Below, piece by piece: positions 23,487-32,017 of a DNA stretch of 43,036 nucleotides. The notes under the pieces are model-generated. The model ran no database searches. It was not told the DNA's origin and worked only from the letters and a program-made list of their open reading frames with translations. Source of the stretch: Betaproteobacteria bacterium (lineage in GTDB: Bacteria > Pseudomonadota > Gammaproteobacteria > Burkholderiales > SG8-41). The position numbers were made by a program, and so were the translations under genes. Location of the stretch: NCBI GenBank assembly GCA_900299145.1, contig OMIN01000125.1:1-43036 (forward strand), read 5' to 3'. Each line of letters opens with the position of its first letter. Within the stretch, counting starts at the first letter, position 1.

Positions 23487-24524
23487 ATGCCTGCCATCGC
23501 AGCCGTCCGTCTGAACATGCGTGCACCGTCCGTGGTCCGCATCGGGCGCGCCATTGCGGTAACGTGTTGCGCCCTGCTGGCAGGGCAAGCGGGGCCAGCA
23601 CTGTCCGCTGCTGCCGCCGACGCTGCGGTCGCCTACCCCAACCGCCCCATCCGCATCATCACGCCCGCGCAGCCCGGTGGGACTACCGACTACCTCGCGC
23701 GGCTGCTTGCCACGCGCTTTACCGAAGCGTGGAAGCAGCAGGCCATTGTCGACAATCGCGGCAGCGCATCCGGCGTGAACGGCGCCGAAATCACCAAGAA
23801 CGCCGCACCCGACGGTTATACGCTGATCCTGCTGTATCACCAGCACGTGGTGAACGCCGCCATTATTCCGAATCTGCCGTACCACGCGGTCAACGATTTC
23901 ACGCCCATTTCGCAAATGACAGCGGCGGGCACGCTGCTGGTGGTCAACGCCTCGCACCCGTCGAAAACGCTGGCGGAATTCGTCGACTGGTGCAGGACCA
24001 CCAAAGAAGCCGTTAACTTTGGCTCGGCCGGTATTGGCAGCGGCGGCCATCTTGCCGGGGAATTGTTGAAGGTAATGACTGGCGCCAGGGCACAGCATAT
24101 CCCGTACAAAGGTACCGGCCCGGCGTTAATCGACCTCATCGCCGGCCACTACCACTTCAGCTTTTCCGCACCTTCCACGGCGCAGGCGCAGGTACGTGCC
24201 GGAAAACTGCGCGCCATTGCCGTGTCAGCGCCCAAACGTCTGACCGCACTGCCCGACATACCCGCCATGAACGAAGCGTTGCCAGGCTTTGAGTTTGTGG
24301 GATGGTACGGCGTGGTCGGCCCCGCGCGCATGCCACAGCCGGTGGTGGCGAAAATTCACGCGGAAACCGCCGCCTATGTCAAAACACCAGAATTCATGAA
24401 GCGCGCCATTGCCGACGGCGCGGAAGCCGTCGGCAGCGACCCGGAATCGTTTCGCCAGATGATGCTGGCGGACATGAAAAAACTGGCGGAACTGGTAAAG
24501 CGCAGCGGTGCAAAGTTCAACTAA
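23487..24524 (+). CDS. Bug-family periplasmic solute-binding protein
   Basis: A 345-residue TctC-like receptor. The frame runs upstream to 23370, but the ATG at 23487 has GAGGA six bases upstream. The N-terminal 45 residues form a long signal peptide (AIAVTCCALLAGQAGPALSA core). YPNRPIRIITPAQPGGTTDYLAR and VDNRGSASGVNGAEI form lobe 1. GSAGIGSGGHLAGELLKVMTG and QHIPYKGTGPALIDLIAG form lobe 2. TPAQPGGTTD is unlike the tandem pair next door. It diverges from that pair with 122 bp between starts and converges with the flavoprotein gene. Confidence 0.92.
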   Translation: MPAIAAVRLNMRAPSVVRIGRAIAVTCCALLAGQAGPALSAAAADAAVAYPNRPIRIITPAQPGGTTDYLARLLATRFTEAWKQQAIVDNRGSASGVNGAEITKNAAPDGYTLILLYHQHVVNAAIIPNLPYHAVNDFTPISQMTAAGTLLVVNASHPSKTLAEFVDWCRTTKEAVNFGSAGIGSGGHLAGELLKVMTGARAQHIPYKGTGPALIDLIAGHYHFSFSAPSTAQAQVRAGKLRAIAVSAPKRLTALPDIPAMNEALPGFEFVGWYGVVGPARMPQPVVAKIHAETAAYVKTPEFMKRAIADGAEAVGSDPESFRQMMLADMKKLAELVKRSGAKFN

Positions 24525-24576
24525 TACCGTACAAACACGCGCCCACTGCTCACTACCCTGCTACCCAACTTTCCCG

Positions 24577-25947
24577 CTAACCCGTTGCAAAGTCCTTGTA
24601 CATGATGTCCACCCAGCGCAGGTCTTCCTTCCACAGCTCCTCGCGCCGCTCGCTGTCGTCGATTTGCGTCTGGCGCAACAGGCCGTCCTCGCCGATCTTG
24701 TAATCAAACTGCACGGCAATCGCCTCGCGCGGGTTGTTGTTCACCAGCATGTAGCAAAGGTTGTCGATGATGATGGGCTTTAACGCCTCGCCCTTCGCCT
24801 GCATGGCAATGTAACGCGCGACGGAACGCCCTTGCCGGTTGGCCACATGGCCGGCCTTGGGGTAATGGCCAAAGTGCGGCGACACCGCCCCCATCGAATC
24901 GCCGATCACAAACACCTGCGGGTCGTTTGGCGCGTTGTAGTACAGCGGATGCACGCCGGCCCAGCCCGTGGGGCGGCCTTCGGGTGTCTTGCCGATGAGG
25001 TCGGCCTTCCACACCGGATCGGCTGCCTGATGCGGGCTCATCAGCAGCGCATCATCAAACTTGAAATCACCCGCCGCGGTCTTCACCACCTTGTTGAACG
25101 GATCAACCTCCTTGATGACGGCTTTCGGCACATGCGTGATGGTGTCCGGATACAACTCCTTGAACGCCTGCGCATAGCCGGCGGTGATAGGCGCGATGTT
25201 CGGCTTGGGGTCGAGGATGATGATCTTGGCGTTGATCTTGCGCGTTTGATAGAGCCACGCCATCAGGCACGCGCGCTCGTACGGCGACGGCGGGCAGCGG
25301 TGCGGCGGCGGCGGCAGCGTCATCACGAAGGTGCCGCCCTTGAAGTTGTGGATTTTTTGCTTGACCAGCGCATGCTCGGCGCTGGGGATGTACGCCGTCG
25401 CATAGTTCGTGCGCGTGTACTCGATGGCCTTGCGGTCGTTGCCAAACCACGCCTCGAAGCCGTAGCGGATACCGGCCGAGATCACCAGCCAGTCGTAATC
25501 GACATGCCCCTGCGTGGTGTGCACGCGGCGCTTGGCGCGATCAACCTCGGTGATTTCCGCCTGCACAAAGGTGTAGCCAAAGCGCCTGGCGGGCGCCATG
25601 TAGGAATGCACCAGAAAGTTCGTGTCCACCACATCGATCAACCACTTGTTCGACAGTGGGCACGACCAGAAAACCGGGTTGCGCTCGATCAACACCACTT
25701 CCAGGTCAGGCGCCTGCTCACGCACATGGCGCGCGGTGGTCATGCCGCCCCAGCCGCCGCCGAGGATGACCACGCGGCGCTTGCCGGAGCGCGGCATCAG
25801 CTCCGACGACGAGTTCATGATGATGGGTTGTGCGCCCGGTTGAACGACAGAGGCAGCCGCCAGTGTCATGGCGGCGCCGGCTTGCAGCAGGGCTCTGCGG
25901 CGCGGTTGCAGGGAGGGATTTTCTTCGCGGGTCGGTTTAGCGCTCAC
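24577..25947 (-). CDS. FAD-dependent sulfide dehydrogenase-like flavoprotein (FccB/SQR superfamily), Tat-exported
   Basis: A 456-residue flavoprotein resembling the flavin subunit of flavocytochrome c sulfide dehydrogenase. A Tat-type signal (PRRRALLQAGAAMTLAAASVV) predicts export of the folded protein to the periplasm. RVVILGGGWGGMTTARHVRE is the FAD-binding motif. WSCPLSNKWL, the HRCPPSPYERACLMAWL segment and NLCYMLVNNNPREAIAV match conserved FccB regions and keep cysteines at the expected places. VFVIGDSMGAVSPHFGHYPKAGHVAN is the second FAD motif. GTG 25947 follows AGGGG; a longer frame from 26001 has no such site. No cytochrome subunit gene is adjacent. Sulfide is the family substrate, but other electron donors are possible. 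Confidence 0.82.
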   Translation of the reverse strand: MSAKPTREENPSLQPRRRALLQAGAAMTLAAASVVQPGAQPIIMNSSSELMPRSGKRRVVILGGGWGGMTTARHVREQAPDLEVVLIERNPVFWSCPLSNKWLIDVVDTNFLVHSYMAPARRFGYTFVQAEITEVDRAKRRVHTTQGHVDYDWLVISAGIRYGFEAWFGNDRKAIEYTRTNYATAYIPSAEHALVKQKIHNFKGGTFVMTLPPPPHRCPPSPYERACLMAWLYQTRKINAKIIILDPKPNIAPITAGYAQAFKELYPDTITHVPKAVIKEVDPFNKVVKTAAGDFKFDDALLMSPHQAADPVWKADLIGKTPEGRPTGWAGVHPLYYNAPNDPQVFVIGDSMGAVSPHFGHYPKAGHVANRQGRSVARYIAMQAKGEALKPIIIDNLCYMLVNNNPREAIAVQFDYKIGEDGLLRQTQIDDSERREELWKEDLRWVDIMYKDFATG

Positions 25948-26044
25948 GGTTGTTCCCCTTAGAAGACAGGGCCAGCGACTTCGCCATATTGGCGCAGCCA
26001 TTGCAGATGACCCGGCGTGTACGAGAACGGCTTGGTATTAACAT
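25937..26044 (-). other. Short ORF with strong Shine-Dalgarno upstream of the flavoprotein gene
   Basis: An ATG at 26044 lies seven bases from AAGGAG, the best ribosome site in this region. Its frame encodes 35 residues of low-complexity character (MLIPSRSRTRRVICNGC and onward) and ends overlapping the flavoprotein GTG. A neighbouring frame of the same DNA encodes PFSYTPGHLQWLRQYGEVAG before a TAA, which looks more protein-like but lacks a start. This may be a real small peptide gene with a frameshift, or a leader coupling translation to the flavoprotein. Confidence 0.3.
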
Positions 26045-26224
26045 GGTGTCACTCCTTGGTAAAAAACTATCGATGGAATATTCTGGTTGAAAAATTTCGC
26101 TGTGTCGATACGCAGCAGGGCGTAGAAAGCCAATCACCGCTTGCTCGACGGTTCCGAACACCGCGCCCTGTGTGAAGCAGGAAGCTATGCTATAAGACGC
26201 GCCCGCCCTCGCGAAGCCCCCCCA

Positions 26225-27736
26225 ATGCCAGCACCAGCCCCAGCTTCTACCTCAAAGGAACACCACGCCACGCTGATGTGGTTCCGCCGCGACTTGCGCA
26301 TCGCCGACAACGCAGCACTGCATGCAGCGCTGACGGCAGGCACGCGCGTGCACTGCGTGTTTGTGTTCGACAAGGCCATCCTCAGCGCGCTGGACCCGCA
26401 CAGCAACCGGCGAGTGGAGTTTTTGCGCGAGTGCGTGGTGGACCTGCGCACGCGCCTGCGCGAGCATGGTGGGGAACTGATCGTGCGGCATGGTGCGGTG
26501 CCGGACGAAATTGCCACGCTGGCGGCGGCGCTGAAGGTGACGGCCGTGTATGCCAACCGCGACTACGAGCCCGCCGCCAAGGCGCGCGATGCCGCCATCG
26601 CCCAGCGGCTGGAGGCGGGAGGCATCGCCTTCAACCTGCGCAAAGACCAAACCATCTTCGACCACGATGAGGTACTCACCGGCGCGGGCAAGCCGTTCAC
26701 CGTGTTCACGCCGTACAAGAACGCGTGGTTGAAGCACCTGGCCACCAACGAAGCGTTCTTTCTCAAGCCCTACCCGGTGGAGAAATACCTCGCAAGGCTC
26801 ACACCGCCGCCAACCCACATCGACAGCGGCAACGTGCCCACGCTCGAACAACTGGGCTTCCAGCCGAGCAACCTCAAGCAACTGGCCATACCCACGGGTG
26901 CGGGCGGCGCGCAGCAATTGTTTGACGACTTCAAGCGCCGCGTGGCGCGCTACCGCGAGGCGCGTGACTACCCGGCGGTGAAAGGCACCTCGTATCTTTC
27001 CGCGCACCTGCGCTTTGGCGCCATCTCCATCCGCATGCTGGCGGCCGCCGCGCGGAAAGCAGCCAATGAAGGCGCGGCCGATGGTGCAAACACCTGGCTG
27101 TCGGAACTGATCTGGCGTGATTTTTATTTCATGGTGCTGCACCACAACCCGCATGTGGTGGGCCACGCCTTCAAGCGCGAATACGAGCACATTGCCTTCC
27201 CCAATGACAAAGCGCTGTTTGCCGCGTGGTGCGAGGGGCGTACCGGCTACCCGATTGTAGATGCCGGCATGCGGCAGTTGAACCATAGCGGCTACATGCA
27301 CAACCGGCTGCGCATGATCGTCGCTTCGTTCCTCGTGAAAGACCTGCACTGCGACTGGCGCTGGGGGGAACGCTACTTCGCCACGCACCTGACCGACCAC
27401 GACCTTGCCGCCAACAACGGCGGCTGGCAATGGGCCGCCTCTACCGGCTGCGACGCGCAACCGTACTTCCGCATCTTCAACCCGGTGACGCAATCAGAGC
27501 GCTTTGACGCGGAGGGCAAATTCATCCGCCGCTACGTGCCGGAACTCACCCATGTGAACACCAAACACATTCACGCGCCGTGGCTGATGAGCACCGATGA
27601 ACAGCAGCGCGCGGGTTGCGTGATCGGGCGCGACTACCCCGCGCCAGTAGTGGAGCACGCGAATGCGCGGGAGGTTGCGTTAGCGCTATTCAAGAAAGAC
27701 AAATCAGCTTCGATGATGGCGCCGCCCGGCGCATGA
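26225..27736 (+). CDS. phrB: Deoxyribodipyrimidine photolyase (class I CPD type)
   Basis: A 503-residue flavoenzyme that splits UV-induced pyrimidine dimers using blue light. The N-terminal antenna domain begins LMWFRRDLRIADNAALHAA. The FAD domain contains WLSELIWRDFYFMVLHH, GRTGYPIVDAGMRQL, GYMHNRLRMIVASFLVKDL and DWRWGERYFATHLTDHD. GGWQWAASTGCDAQPYFRIF holds the tryptophans used in electron transfer. The ATG at 26225 is preferred because the upstream extension (from 26141) lacks homology. It ends with a tail KDKSASMMAPPGA that goes beyond the usual KDK ending. About 220 bp of its 3' end is duplicated at 30182-30403, beyond the TonB receptor gene, so this tail may be a recombination product. 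Confidence 0.95.
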   Translation: MPAPAPASTSKEHHATLMWFRRDLRIADNAALHAALTAGTRVHCVFVFDKAILSALDPHSNRRVEFLRECVVDLRTRLREHGGELIVRHGAVPDEIATLAAALKVTAVYANRDYEPAAKARDAAIAQRLEAGGIAFNLRKDQTIFDHDEVLTGAGKPFTVFTPYKNAWLKHLATNEAFFLKPYPVEKYLARLTPPPTHIDSGNVPTLEQLGFQPSNLKQLAIPTGAGGAQQLFDDFKRRVARYREARDYPAVKGTSYLSAHLRFGAISIRMLAAAARKAANEGAADGANTWLSELIWRDFYFMVLHHNPHVVGHAFKREYEHIAFPNDKALFAAWCEGRTGYPIVDAGMRQLNHSGYMHNRLRMIVASFLVKDLHCDWRWGERYFATHLTDHDLAANNGGWQWAASTGCDAQPYFRIFNPVTQSERFDAEGKFIRRYVPELTHVNTKHIHAPWLMSTDEQQRAGCVIGRDYPAPVVEHANAREVALALFKKDKSASMMAPPGA

Positions 27737-27967
27737 CTGCATCACTGTATTGCCCAATCACAGGCACACCAGCACAGTTCACGTAGCGCTTTCGTGTACC
27801 CCATTCGCCGAATGCAATCGCAAGTTCGTCGTCCATCGAAATAGTCAGTCAGTTCACGGCCGACTCCTGTGGCGTCATCTGGCGGAATCAAAGCCGACTT
27901 CTAGCGACCCCGGGAAATAGCCGGGCAGGTTACTGAGCCAATTGCGCATGAATAGTGTTGTTGCTAT

Positions 27968-27995
27968 CGTGTGAGGAATTAAAATCATTCACACG
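27968..27995. promoter_or_regulatory. Candidate operator dyad upstream of TonB receptor gene
   Basis: CGTGTGA (27968-27974) and TCACACG (27989-27995) are perfect inverted 7-mers around an AT-rich 14-bp centre, ending 31 bp before the receptor ATG at 28027. Position and symmetry fit a repressor site or a leader hairpin. It does not match the Fur consensus. The rest of 27737-28026 (290 bp) shows no gene and no recognisable riboswitch. Confidence 0.35.
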
Positions 27996-28026
27996 TCGCG
28001 GCGGCGTGCGTGCCAGTCCCGAGTCA

Positions 28027-30078
28027 ATGGCGAAATCTCATTTACATCACGTGTGGCTGGTCGCCATTCTGCAGTGGGCCGGTGCGGCCACCGCCGCGGA
28101 TGTATCAGAGCTGCCGCCGGTCGAGGTGAGGGGTAGTTACGACAACGCCGTCGGCTCATCCGATGCCGCCAGTCAGGGCGCTGTCAACCGGGAAGTCATC
28201 CTGAATCGGCCATTGCTGAGGCCGGCGGAGTTGCTGGAGAACGTGCCGGGCCTGATCGTGACCCAGCACTCCGGCGACGGCAAGGCCAATCAGTATTTCC
28301 TGCGGGGCTACAACCTCGATCACGGCACGGACTTTGCCACCTGGGTGGCGGGCATGCCGGTCAACATGCCCACGCACGTCCATGGGCAGGGGTATACCGA
28401 TCTCAACTTCATCATTCCGGAACTGGTTTCGCGGGTGCTCTATACCAAAGGCCCGTACTTTGCGGAGGATGGTGACTTTGCTGCCGCCGGCACAGCACGC
28501 ATCTCCTACGCGGAGATACTGCCCGGCCACATTGCGACGGTGACCACCGGGCAACTGGGCTACCGCCGCTCGGTGCTCGCAGGCTCACCGGAACTGGCAG
28601 CGGGGCGCATGGTTTACGGGCTGGAGTATCAACATGCCGATGGACCGTGGGTCAATCCCAGCGGTTTTCACAAGCTCAGTGGCGTGCTGCGTTACGCACA
28701 AGGCTCGAGCGCCAACGGCTTCAACATCACCGCCATGACGTACCGCGCAGGATGGAACGCGACTGATCAGATTCCGCTGCGGGCAGTCAATGATGGCACG
28801 GTCAGCCGCTACGGCGCTATTGATCCCACAGACGGCGGGCAGTCCTCGCGCCACAGTCTGTCGGGTGAATGGCGCTTTGCTGAAGGCAACGTCACGCGCG
28901 CCGCCAGCGTTTATGCGATTCGATCCAGCCTCAACTTGTTTTCGAACTTTACGTATTTTCTCAACAACCCGCTCAACGGTGACCAATTCGAGCAGGCGGA
29001 AAAACGGCTGGTGCTCGGGGCGGCGGCCCATCAGACCTGGTATTCGAAGCTGGATGGCCGGCAAATGTGGAACACCCTAGGCCTGCAAATCCGCCGTGAC
29101 CGCCTGTCACCCGTGGCGCTCTACAACACCCGCGCGCAGCAGTTTCTGTCAGCGACGCGCGAAGACAGCGTGAATATCACCAGTGTTGCCCCCTATTTTT
29201 CCAATACGGTCATGTGGACCGGCTGGCTTCGCAGCATTTCGGGGCTGCGAGCCGACTCTTACGGGTTTGATGTCAGCAGCAATCGCGCAGCCAATTCCGG
29301 CAAAGCGCGGGATGCCATGATCTCACCCAAGCTGTCGCTGATTGCCGGGCCCTGGGCAAACACCGAGTACTTCATCAACTATGGGCGGGGCTTTCACAGC
29401 AACGACGCGCGCGGCACAACCATCACGGTGGACCCTGTCAGTGGCGCGCCTGCGCAACGCGTGGCCCCGCTGGTGCGCACCATCGGCTATGAAGCGGGTG
29501 TGCGTAGTGAAATGTCCAGAGGCCTTACCCTGTCGGCCTCGGCATGGCAACTGGCGCAGGGATCGGAATTGCTTTTTGTGGGTGATGCGGGGACAACGGA
29601 ACCCAGCCGGCCATCAAAACGCACCGGCCTAGAAGTGCTCGTGCAGTATCTGCCCAGGCCGGGGATTGCAATGGATGGCTCATTGGCACTGACCCGCGCA
29701 CGTTTTCGCGACATTGATCCGGCCGGGAACTACATCCCGGGCTCCCCCAACCGGGTCGCCTCCGTGGGCATTACCGCAGACGCTCATCATGGCTGGTCGG
29801 GTGCGCTGCGCTGGCGCTATTTTGGGCAACGGCCACTGACTGAAAATAACGGCGTACGGTCAGCATCCACCGCAATGGTGAACGCGCGGCTGGGGTATGC
29901 ATTCACCAAGTCGTTGAAGCTGCAACTGGACGCCTTCAATCTGCTCAACCGCAAGAACAACGATATCGATTACTTCTACCCGTCACAGTTGGCAGGCGAG
30001 GCAGCGCCGGTGGCAGACGTGCATTTGCATCCCGTGGAGAAGCGGGCCTTTCGGTTGTCAATGACAGCCAGCTACTGA
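28027..30078 (+). CDS. TonB-dependent outer-membrane receptor
   Basis: A 683-residue outer-membrane transporter powered by TonB-ExbBD. The signal peptide is HHVWLVAILQWAGAATA with cleavage near AAD. The plug domain (about 30-170) has PPVEVRGSY, RPAELLENVPGLIVTQHSG and NQYFLRGYNLDHGTDFA, plus a distinctive MPTHVHGQGYTDLNFIIPEL. The rest is beta-barrel, ending with LRRKN-like DAFNLLNRKNNDIDYFYPSQ and a terminal aromatic (MTASY). The frame is open from 27955, but the ATG at 28027 starts the signal peptide. The Shine-Dalgarno is poor. It is inserted between the photolyase and a duplicated fragment of the photolyase 3' end. The ligand is unknown. Confidence 0.9.
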   Translation: MAKSHLHHVWLVAILQWAGAATAADVSELPPVEVRGSYDNAVGSSDAASQGAVNREVILNRPLLRPAELLENVPGLIVTQHSGDGKANQYFLRGYNLDHGTDFATWVAGMPVNMPTHVHGQGYTDLNFIIPELVSRVLYTKGPYFAEDGDFAAAGTARISYAEILPGHIATVTTGQLGYRRSVLAGSPELAAGRMVYGLEYQHADGPWVNPSGFHKLSGVLRYAQGSSANGFNITAMTYRAGWNATDQIPLRAVNDGTVSRYGAIDPTDGGQSSRHSLSGEWRFAEGNVTRAASVYAIRSSLNLFSNFTYFLNNPLNGDQFEQAEKRLVLGAAAHQTWYSKLDGRQMWNTLGLQIRRDRLSPVALYNTRAQQFLSATREDSVNITSVAPYFSNTVMWTGWLRSISGLRADSYGFDVSSNRAANSGKARDAMISPKLSLIAGPWANTEYFINYGRGFHSNDARGTTITVDPVSGAPAQRVAPLVRTIGYEAGVRSEMSRGLTLSASAWQLAQGSELLFVGDAGTTEPSRPSKRTGLEVLVQYLPRPGIAMDGSLALTRARFRDIDPAGNYIPGSPNRVASVGITADAHHGWSGALRWRYFGQRPLTENNGVRSASTAMVNARLGYAFTKSLKLQLDAFNLLNRKNNDIDYFYPSQLAGEAAPVADVHLHPVEKRAFRLSMTASY

Positions 30079-30181
30079 CGCACCTCGGACAATGGGTTGA
30101 ATAGCTCCGCTTCGCTGGCAACCTCTCGCGAGTCGCGCACCGGACGCGGCACACCACCATAAGCCCAGTGAATTCACCCCC

Positions 30182-30403
30182 GTGACGCAATCCGAGCGCT
30201 TTGATGCAGAGGGCAAATTCATCCGCTGCTACGTGCCGGAACTCACCCATGTGAACGCCAAACACATCCACGCGCCGTGGTTGATGAGCGCTGATGAACA
30301 GCAGCGCTCGGGTTGCGTGATGGGGCGCGACTACCCTGGGTCGGTGGTGGAGCACGCGAAAGCGCGGGAGGTTGCGCTGGCGCTGTTCAAGAAAGACAAA
30401 TAA
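30182..30403 (+). pseudogene. Duplicated 3' fragment of the photolyase gene
   Basis: From GTGACGCAATC at 30182 to the TAA at 30403 this matches 27485-27704 of the photolyase at about 91% by my hand alignment, with no gaps. It encodes the last 73 residues (TQSERFDAEGKFIRCYVPEL through ALALFKKDK). The upstream 430 codons are missing. The differences include several third-position changes, so the copy comes from a diverged photolyase allele and not from a recent tandem duplication. It ends directly after KDK, which is probably the native end. Homology begins near 30171. It is not expected to make a functional protein. Confidence 0.88.
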
Positions 30404-30716
30404 TCATTTGCAAACAAATAGTTAAGAGACCCCAATCATTGGCGCCACTCGCTCGGGTTAGTCCTGCATGCGTGCGCTTTCATAGGGTACCCACAGGCGT
30501 ACCACTTTTACGTACTACGCTGCCAAGCACCCGCTGACGATTCGAAAAAGACTGCTAGTCGGCCGTTGCTGCCGTTGGGCATCGGCACATTGAGAGTCCG
30601 CCTTGCTCCGCATTGCCAACCGCCGTGCCCTGCAACTTTAGATCGGTTCAATTCTGCGGCGCCGGATGGCGTAACATGCTCCTCTGAAATTCACTACCGT
30701 GCCCAGGAACGCCACC
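30404..30716. other. Intergenic region
   Basis: 313 bp between the photolyase remnant and the dioxygenase start. It holds dispersed-motif copy 8 at its left end. The rest shows a short GGGTACCCACAGGCGTACC imperfect dyad at about 30486-30504 and no gene. A dioxygenase promoter must lie here, but I cannot place it. Confidence 0.4.
30412..30429 (+). repeat. Dispersed AT-rich motif, copy 8 (exact core, G variant)
   Basis: AAACAAATAGTTAAGAGA starts 9 bp after the stop of the photolyase remnant and is identical over 18 bp to copy 1 in front of the amidase gene, 29.7 kb away. Confidence 0.8.
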
Positions 30717-31799
30717 ATGAACAACATTGCAACTGCCACCCGCATGACTGCGCTTAAACCGCTTACAGGCCCGCAAGTATGGTACGGCTCCGAGATGAGC
30801 AAGCGTATCGACTGGATTCGCCCGCTGAAGCCCGCCGAGATCGCCGAGTTTGAAGTTGCGGTAAAGCGGCTGGATGCAAGCGGCATCGATATCGCGGCAA
30901 TCGGACCGAAGGACCTGAATGCGCCGGGGCTGCAGGGGTTGGTCGATGAAATCCGCGCCTTCGTCCTGCATGGCCGCGGTTTCCACCTGGTGCGTGGCAT
31001 TCCGCTGGAGCGCTGGAGCGTGCGGCAATGTGCGATCGCGTATTTCGGGCTCGGCACCCTGCTCGGTGAACCGGTGTCGCAGAACGCGATGGGGCATATC
31101 CTCGGCCACGTGAAGGACATCGGCGCCGATTACGCGCGACCCGAGCACCGCGGCTACCAGACGGCGGCGCGCCTGCCGTATCACTGTGATTCCTCCGACA
31201 TTGTCGGACTTTTGTGTTTGAAGCCGGCAAAGGCTGGCGGCAAGTCCAGCATCGTGTCCAGTTGGACCCTGTTCAACGAGATGCTGCGCCGGCACCCCGA
31301 CCTGCTGCCCGAATTGCTGAAGCCGGTTTATCGCGACCGCCGCGGCGAGGTGCCGGACGGCGCCGAGCCCTGGTATGCCGTGCCGGTGTTCAGCCCGATG
31401 CCGGACGGCGGACTGGTTGCAACCTATGTTCGCAGCGCTATGCTGAAAGCCCAGCGTTTCCCCGAGGTGCCGAGGCTGACGCCGCAACTGATCGCCGCCT
31501 GCGATGCGATGGATGCGCTGGCCAACGACCCGGCGATCCATCTCGACATGGATTTCCAGCCCGGCGACATGCAATTCGTCTCCAACCACTGGATAATGCA
31601 TTCGCGCACAGCGTATGAAGACTTTGCCGAGCCCGAGCAGCGCCGCCACCTGTTCCGGCTGTGGCTCGCCTGCAACGATGGCCCCGCCCTTCCCGAGGTC
31701 TATACGCGCGTGTGGCAAGGCGCCACCGCCAACGGCCGCCCGGCGGGCATTCGCGTTCCGGGGGTGCCGCTTACCGCGCCGCTCGACGCCAGCTGGTGA
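30717..31799 (+). CDS. TauD/TfdA-like Fe(II)/2-oxoglutarate dioxygenase
   Basis: A 360-residue cytoplasmic oxygenase of the TauD/TfdA superfamily, which hydroxylates small organic substrates using 2-oxoglutarate and oxygen. The HxD iron motif is in LPYHCDSSDIVG (H156, D158). The distal histidine is in NHWIMHSRTAYED (H295), and the 2-oxoglutarate-binding arginine is probably in RRHLFRLWLA (about R314). FVLHGRGFHLVRGIPLERW is the N-terminal core strand. The frame also opens at GTG 30699, but the ATG at 30717 has AGGAA upstream. It appears monocistronic, with the Bug gene at 32018 facing it on the other strand. Taurine and 2,4-D are the best known substrates, but this branch is not assigned. Confidence 0.85.
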   Translation: MNNIATATRMTALKPLTGPQVWYGSEMSKRIDWIRPLKPAEIAEFEVAVKRLDASGIDIAAIGPKDLNAPGLQGLVDEIRAFVLHGRGFHLVRGIPLERWSVRQCAIAYFGLGTLLGEPVSQNAMGHILGHVKDIGADYARPEHRGYQTAARLPYHCDSSDIVGLLCLKPAKAGGKSSIVSSWTLFNEMLRRHPDLLPELLKPVYRDRRGEVPDGAEPWYAVPVFSPMPDGGLVATYVRSAMLKAQRFPEVPRLTPQLIAACDAMDALANDPAIHLDMDFQPGDMQFVSNHWIMHSRTAYEDFAEPEQRRHLFRLWLACNDGPALPEVYTRVWQGATANGRPAGIRVPGVPLTAPLDASW

Positions 31800-32017
31800 T
31801 GCTCGCGAAAACTAACTTCCGGCCATGGCAGCAGCACGTCGGGCAACCGGCACGATCAAAACGGCCGGCTTGAATTTTTCGATTGCCGTTTGAGCAGCTT
31901 TCCTGCTACCACGGCGGCGAAAGCCGAACGACCGACCGCAGGATTTGTTGCACGAAAAATCCAATCTGAATGCGGCAAGCCTGCTATGGTGCGCATGCAC
32001 TGCCATTGCTTACGTGT

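Noticed and set aside
26252-27493. Long minus-strand open frame of 413 codons
   Set aside because: It is the antisense of the photolyase coding region, a common effect of GC-rich codon use.
27737-28026. Cobalamin or other riboswitch before the TonB receptor gene
   Set aside because: I could not find the conserved B12-box or other riboswitch core sequences, only a short dyad and a weak GC hairpin.
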